NCBI GenBank assembly: GCA_028565635.1
Contig: JAOXYB010017708.1
Coordinates: 1-18,600 of the forward strand
Reading direction: 5' to 3'
Length of the DNA: 18,600 nucleotides
Source of the DNA: Phoronis ovalis
Taxonomy: Eukaryota > Phoronida > Phoronidae
The notes beneath the pieces are model-generated. The model made no database searches. It was given only the letters and a program-made list of their open reading frames with translations, and had not been told where the DNA came from. Shown piece by piece: positions 17,901 through 18,600 of the stretch (position 1 is its first letter; each line of letters starts with the position of its first letter). Both the position numbers and the translations under genes were made by a program.

Positions 17901-18223
17901 ATAATTCAATTGTATCATGATGTTGCTTTAAAAAAACAAACAAACAGGTACTGTAAGCACTATAAATAAAATGGACATCCAGTATAATTATAATTTGCTG
18001 ATAATCCCATTTCATGAACTGGTTGAAAAGATTGCATTAATTTTCTTGCAGTGGATCGTGTCGCAGGTCTAGCGTTGGATCCTATATCACGCTTATTATT
18101 CTACACCGATACCGGGGACAATGAGATTGTGGCTTTGAATTTGCGAAACCCAACCTTTCGAATTCCAATAGTCGAAGATGTTGTAGCAGAGCCATCGGCT
18201 ATAACAGTAGATCCAGAAAACAG
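8931..18223 (+). CDS. Gene 2: secreted or membrane protein starting with an LDL-receptor class B (YWTD) propeller (5' part, 3 exons)
   Basis: Joined exons 8931-8991, 17315-17560 and 18052-18223 give an uninterrupted frame of about 159 residues; phases 1, 1 and 2 fit at each junction, and the gene continues past the window. The order is signal peptide, a 5-residue linker, then consecutive YWTD-type beta-propeller repeats. Such propellers are extracellular, classically the ligand-release and ligand-binding modules of LDLR, LRP and related receptors and of nidogen. Here the propeller follows the signal peptide directly, without LDLa or EGF modules first, as in LRP5/6-type proteins, although these repeats are more degenerate. 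The gene lies about 4.7 kb downstream of and in the same direction as gene 1, whose tail looks LDLR-like, suggesting tandem paralogs. Whether gene 2 ends in a membrane span is unknown. Confidence 0.78.
9989..10039. repeat. Imperfect hairpin
   Basis: AGGCGTG (9989-9995) pairs with CACGCCT (10033-10039), and CCCAGC with GCTGGG forms an inner stem at 10010-10022. The right arm contains GGTGTCGAAAC, which recurs at 10900-10910 followed by a related GCCCACATATATAGAT stretch, so both may be pieces of one repeat family. Confidence 0.45.
10232..10690. mobile_element. Palindromic element A with an internal TTTACCACAGGGTAT array
   Basis: The ends are imperfect inverted repeats: TATACGCCTGGGGGTGT on the left; on the right, read in reverse, TATACCCCGGGGGGGGTAT. 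Inside the left end is GTGCCGTCCAA (10280-10290), and inside the right end is TGGGCCACACACCCC (10638-10652). Between them about ten copies of the word ATTTACCACAGGGTAT lie in direct orientation at about 10315, 10355, 10386, 10401, 10432, 10480, 10512, 10543, 10577 and 10609. The spacing is mostly 31-34 bases, with divergent T-rich spacers. This looks like a non-autonomous DNA element carrying a decayed minisatellite. No open frame of transposase size is present. The exact ends and target duplication are not certain. Confidence 0.6.
10719..10791 (+). repeat. tRNA-derived SINE head
   Basis: A-box TGGCTTAGTGG at 10726-10736 fits the pol III consensus. The B-box-like GGTTTGAGCTC lies at 10769-10779, and the A-to-B distance of 43 is close to that in a tRNA. 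The T-arm pairs at 4 of 5 positions around TTTGAGC, but the acceptor ends (10719-10725 against 10783-10789) do not pair, so this is a retroposed relic and not a tRNA gene. It begins about 28 bases after the right end of element A. The 3' body may extend to about 10930; no poly(A) tail is seen. Confidence 0.5.
13174..13312. repeat. 80-bp tandem duplication (2 diverged copies)
   Basis: TTATCCGCATAAAAACATCC at 13174 recurs as TTATCCACACATGAAAACAACC at 13254. Both are followed by CCAGG(G)TCARTGATTTTGTAA and then related sequence (CGAATCTCATTTGTCAATT versus CGGATCTTCGTGACATTG). The copies differ at many positions, so the duplication is old. Confidence 0.7.
14649..14662. repeat. Perfect 14-bp palindrome CCATCTGCAGATGG
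   Basis: A self-complementary 14-mer sharing the core CATCTGCAGATG with the repeats at 16-105. The flanks show no further similarity that I can see, so the link is tentative. Confidence 0.4.
14884..15044. mobile_element. Twin long hairpins (palindromic repeat)
   Basis: Hairpin 1: a left arm of 35 bases (14884-14918) pairs perfectly with 14925-14965, apart from a 6-nt bulge (GCTAAG) in the right arm; the loop is 6 nt. Hairpin 2: 14969-14997 pairs imperfectly with 15012-15044. In addition, 14945-14965 and 14969-14989 are perfect 21-bp complements separated by GAT, so the block can refold. Both units share TAGTCCTAGCTTTATGACCC, which indicates a duplicated foldback element. It has no coding content. 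Confidence 0.7.
15096..15450. mobile_element. Palindromic element B with internal AATCCAAA words
   Basis: Arms of about 100 bases are near-complementary: GACTACGGGGATCATCGTGC and onward on the left, and GGGCGACACATCCCCGTAGTC on the right. Both arms include GGGTTGGG / CCCAACCC and CCAATCCAAAATTTTAGCTTG in mirror orientation. The centre (about 15215-15335) repeats TAGCAATCCAAA or close variants at 15226, 15258 and 15280, with TAATCCAAA near 15320. It shares end sequences with element A (GTGCCGCCCAA at 15139; TGGGCGACACATCCCC at 15403), so the two are related. No transposase frame is present. The ends were set by where the arm similarity fades and are approximate. Confidence 0.65.
15746..16020. 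mobile_element. 275-bp miniature inverted-repeat element, hAT-like ends
   Basis: The left end CAGAGATGCCAAGTC and the right end GACTTGGCATCGCTG are inverted repeats matching at 14 of 15 positions. CAG...CTG termini are frequent in hAT-type elements (family knowledge). The flanks TTAGTTCAA and GTTTAAAAG share only an approximate GTTYAA, so a target duplication is not firm. The interior has GCTAGGGGGTTTGGGGGCAT and a second inverted motif (AGGGAGA / TCTCCCT), with no open frame. Confidence 0.6.
16385..16555. repeat. Small palindrome, possible relic of the element A family
   Basis: CAAAGGACATAAA (16403-16415 region) is complementary to TTTATGTCCTTTG about 125 bases downstream (16540-16552 region). 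The left flank TTGGTAGGGGTGTG (16385-16398) is an exact 14-base match to the reverse complement of element A at 10645-10658. The boundaries are approximate. Confidence 0.35.
16703..17010 (+). pseudogene. Reverse transcriptase C-terminal fragment (Penelope-like), frameshifted
   Basis: The frame ending at 16860 reads LHHSDKMKQPIIAFKMGKN and then FADILVHQKL. This resembles the segment after the reverse-transcriptase thumb in Penelope-like and related retroelements (PxIxxRxxKNLxDxLVxxKL type). After a +1 shift at about 16850, the frame reads CGSNCALCPVIMEESTF and then MNCKSRNVICAICYKD, which matches the typical CGxxCxxCP...NCKSxNVIYxIxC signature that precedes the endonuclease domain. Downstream frames break up. 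The N-terminal part of the open frame (16549-16700) shows no such similarity and overlaps the inverted arm, so it is probably not part of the element. Confidence 0.6.
17126..17247 (+). ncRNA. Degenerate hammerhead-ribozyme-like motif
   Basis: CATTTT (17126-17131) can pair with AAAATG (17242-17247) as an outer stem. The 17-bp stem 17141-17157 / 17204-17220 forms a second arm. CTGATGA (17223-17229) is the conserved hammerhead box. A short GG(T)C-GAAA-GCC hairpin (17231-17241) would be stem II. Against activity: the box after stem II is AAAA instead of GAAA, stem II has a bulge, and extra bases lie between the outer stem and the 17-bp stem where only the cleavage dinucleotide is expected. It is best read as a decayed copy. 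Confidence 0.4.
17315..17560 (+). CDS. Gene 2 exon: YWTD propeller blades 1-2
   Basis: The exon runs from acceptor TTTTTCCTTGCAG (ends 17314) to a consensus donor GTAAGT at 17561. It is symmetric phase 1-1 and has about 82 residues. It opens ATPPSGVFITIDITNNTLW and includes AAVYDPVEDVIYFADNGND, in which YFAD takes the place of YWTD and DP...IYFAD...N has the spacing of an LDL-receptor class B repeat. NGT and NNT are possible N-glycosylation sites. There is no cysteine, as expected for propeller blades. Confidence 0.85.
17561..18051 (+). other. Gene 2 intron 2 (491 bp)
   Basis: From donor GTAAGT to acceptor TTTTCTTGCAG (ends 18051). AT-rich, with a perfect 14-bp tandem duplication GAAATTACAGTTAG at 17857-17884. 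Nothing else was recognised. Confidence 0.75.
18052..18223 (+). CDS. Gene 2 exon: YWTD propeller blades 3-4 (gene continues beyond window)
   Basis: The split codon T|TG gives Leu, and the frame reads LDRVAGLALDPISRLLFYTD followed by TGDNEIVALNL. This is a clear class B repeat (LALDPxxxxLFYTDTGxNxI, with FYTD for YWTD). The next blade starts EPSAITVDPENR. The coding part is taken to end at the donor AG|GTTAGA (18224), leaving phase 2, because the reading frame beyond (LDAVVCILWKIMKK...) loses the propeller pattern. The donor is weaker than the other two, so this border is the least certain. The next exon should start by completing the Arg/Ser codon and supply the next Y-W-T-D-like strand. Confidence 0.8.
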
Positions 18224-18335
18224 GTTAGATGCTGTGGTTTGTATTTTATGGAAAATCATGAAAAAGCTGCCACTTTCATATATTATTTTAGAGATCTGAA
18301 ATTGGCAATTTTTTTCATTAAATGAAAAAAAAATT

Positions 18336-18441
18336 AAAATGCCGAAATTTGAAGCGGTCCGGGTCCGCTAAACAAGTTTTAAATAAAAGTGAAAACGCCA
18401 AAATTTGAAACGGTCACGCCTGTTAAATAAGTTTTTATTCT
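18336..18441. repeat. 56-bp tandem duplication
   Basis: AAAATGCCGAAATTTGAAGC (18336) recurs as AAAACGCCAAAATTTGAAAC (18392). Each is followed by a GGTC...GC / GGTC...CC stretch and then TAAAYAAGTTTT. The copies are clearly diverged. Confidence 0.75.
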
Positions 18442-18466
18442 CGGCTTATATTTAATACTAGACGGG

Positions 18467-18486
18467 ATCCGTGGTAAACCACGGAT
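18467..18486. repeat. Perfect 8-bp hairpin
   Basis: ATCCGTGG and CCACGGAT surround a TAAA loop. It sits between the two tandem repeat blocks of this intron. Confidence 0.6.
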
Positions 18487-18493
18487 TTTGATA

Positions 18494-18600
18494 GAGATGT
18501 AGGTCACGTAAGGCCGAGTTCAAATATGTTCACGTGACTCTCACAGATGTTGGCGTGCACAGAGATGTGATGTAGGTCACACACGTGACTCTCACAGATG
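18494..18600. repeat. Direct repeat with CACGTGACTCTCACAGATG
   Basis: GATGTAGGTCAC occurs at about 18496 and again at 18569. Each is followed, after a different gap (23 and 1 bases), by CACGTGACTCTCACAGATG (18531-18549 and 18582-18600). The second copy ends exactly at the window edge, so the array may continue. The CACGTG cores are palindromic. Confidence 0.7.

Larger units (their letters stand above)
18224..18600 (+). other. Gene 2 intron 3 (partial) with tandem repeats
   Basis: Non-coding sequence to the window edge. It contains a TTTTTTCATT-A-AATGAAAAAA foldback near 18310-18331, the 56-bp tandem pair at 18336-18441, a hairpin at 18467-18486 and a CACGTGAC-containing repeat at 18494-18600. 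Confidence 0.65.

Noticed and set aside
18224-18299. Read-through of the last propeller exon to the TGA at 18297-18299
   Set aside because: The sequence after DPENR loses the blade pattern, and AG|GTTAGA is an acceptable donor in the expected place.

Overview
The window is nuclear DNA of an animal, most likely a marine invertebrate. It is AT-rich, its coding sequence is split into short exons with clean GT-AG borders and matching phases, and its long introns are full of small palindromic elements. I cannot name the species. The AT-richness and the repeat types would fit a bivalve or another aquatic invertebrate, but that is inference.

Two genes lie head to tail on the + strand. Gene 1 (388-4260) is the 3' end of a type I membrane protein. 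It has two Thr/Ser-rich mucin-like exons, a transmembrane exon, and a terminal exon with a cytoplasmic tail of about 140 residues carrying FENPIYD (NPxY), PPPAY (PPxY) and LYTAL (YxxL). Gene 2 (8931 to past 18223) begins with a signal-peptide exon. After an 8.3 kb first intron come exons encoding LDL-receptor class B (YWTD) beta-propeller repeats, and the gene runs off the right edge. A Thr-rich stalk, one membrane span and an FxNPxY tail is how LDL-receptor family proteins end, and a YWTD propeller is the family's ectodomain. Tandem paralogs of one receptor family is therefore a reasonable inference. It is not proven, because the ectodomain of gene 1 and the tail of gene 2 both lie outside the window.

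Layout: 1-387, intron of gene 1 with CATCTGCAGATG inverted/tandem repeats; 388-4260, gene 1 exons and introns, with a 153-bp palindrome at 2230-2382; 4261-8930, 3'UTR and spacer, with no further gene seen; 8931-8991, first exon of gene 2; 8992-17314, intron 1, a repeat sink; 17315-18223, two propeller exons; 18224-18600, intron with tandem repeats.

The most interesting non-genic content is as follows. (a) A broken Penelope-like retroelement 3' end lies at about 16674-17283. It is bounded by 29-nt inverted arms and has a hammerhead-like CTGATGA core beside a 17-bp stem. The compact palindrome at 2230-2382 has related arms and the same core in reverse. (b) Two palindromic elements (about 10232-10690 and 15096-15450) share their ends but carry different internal arrays of a short repeated word. 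(c) A pair of near-perfect long hairpins lies at 14884-15044. A tRNA-derived SINE head, a hAT-like miniature element and several short tandem duplications complete the inventory. No prokaryotic features, CRISPR arrays or rRNA genes were seen.
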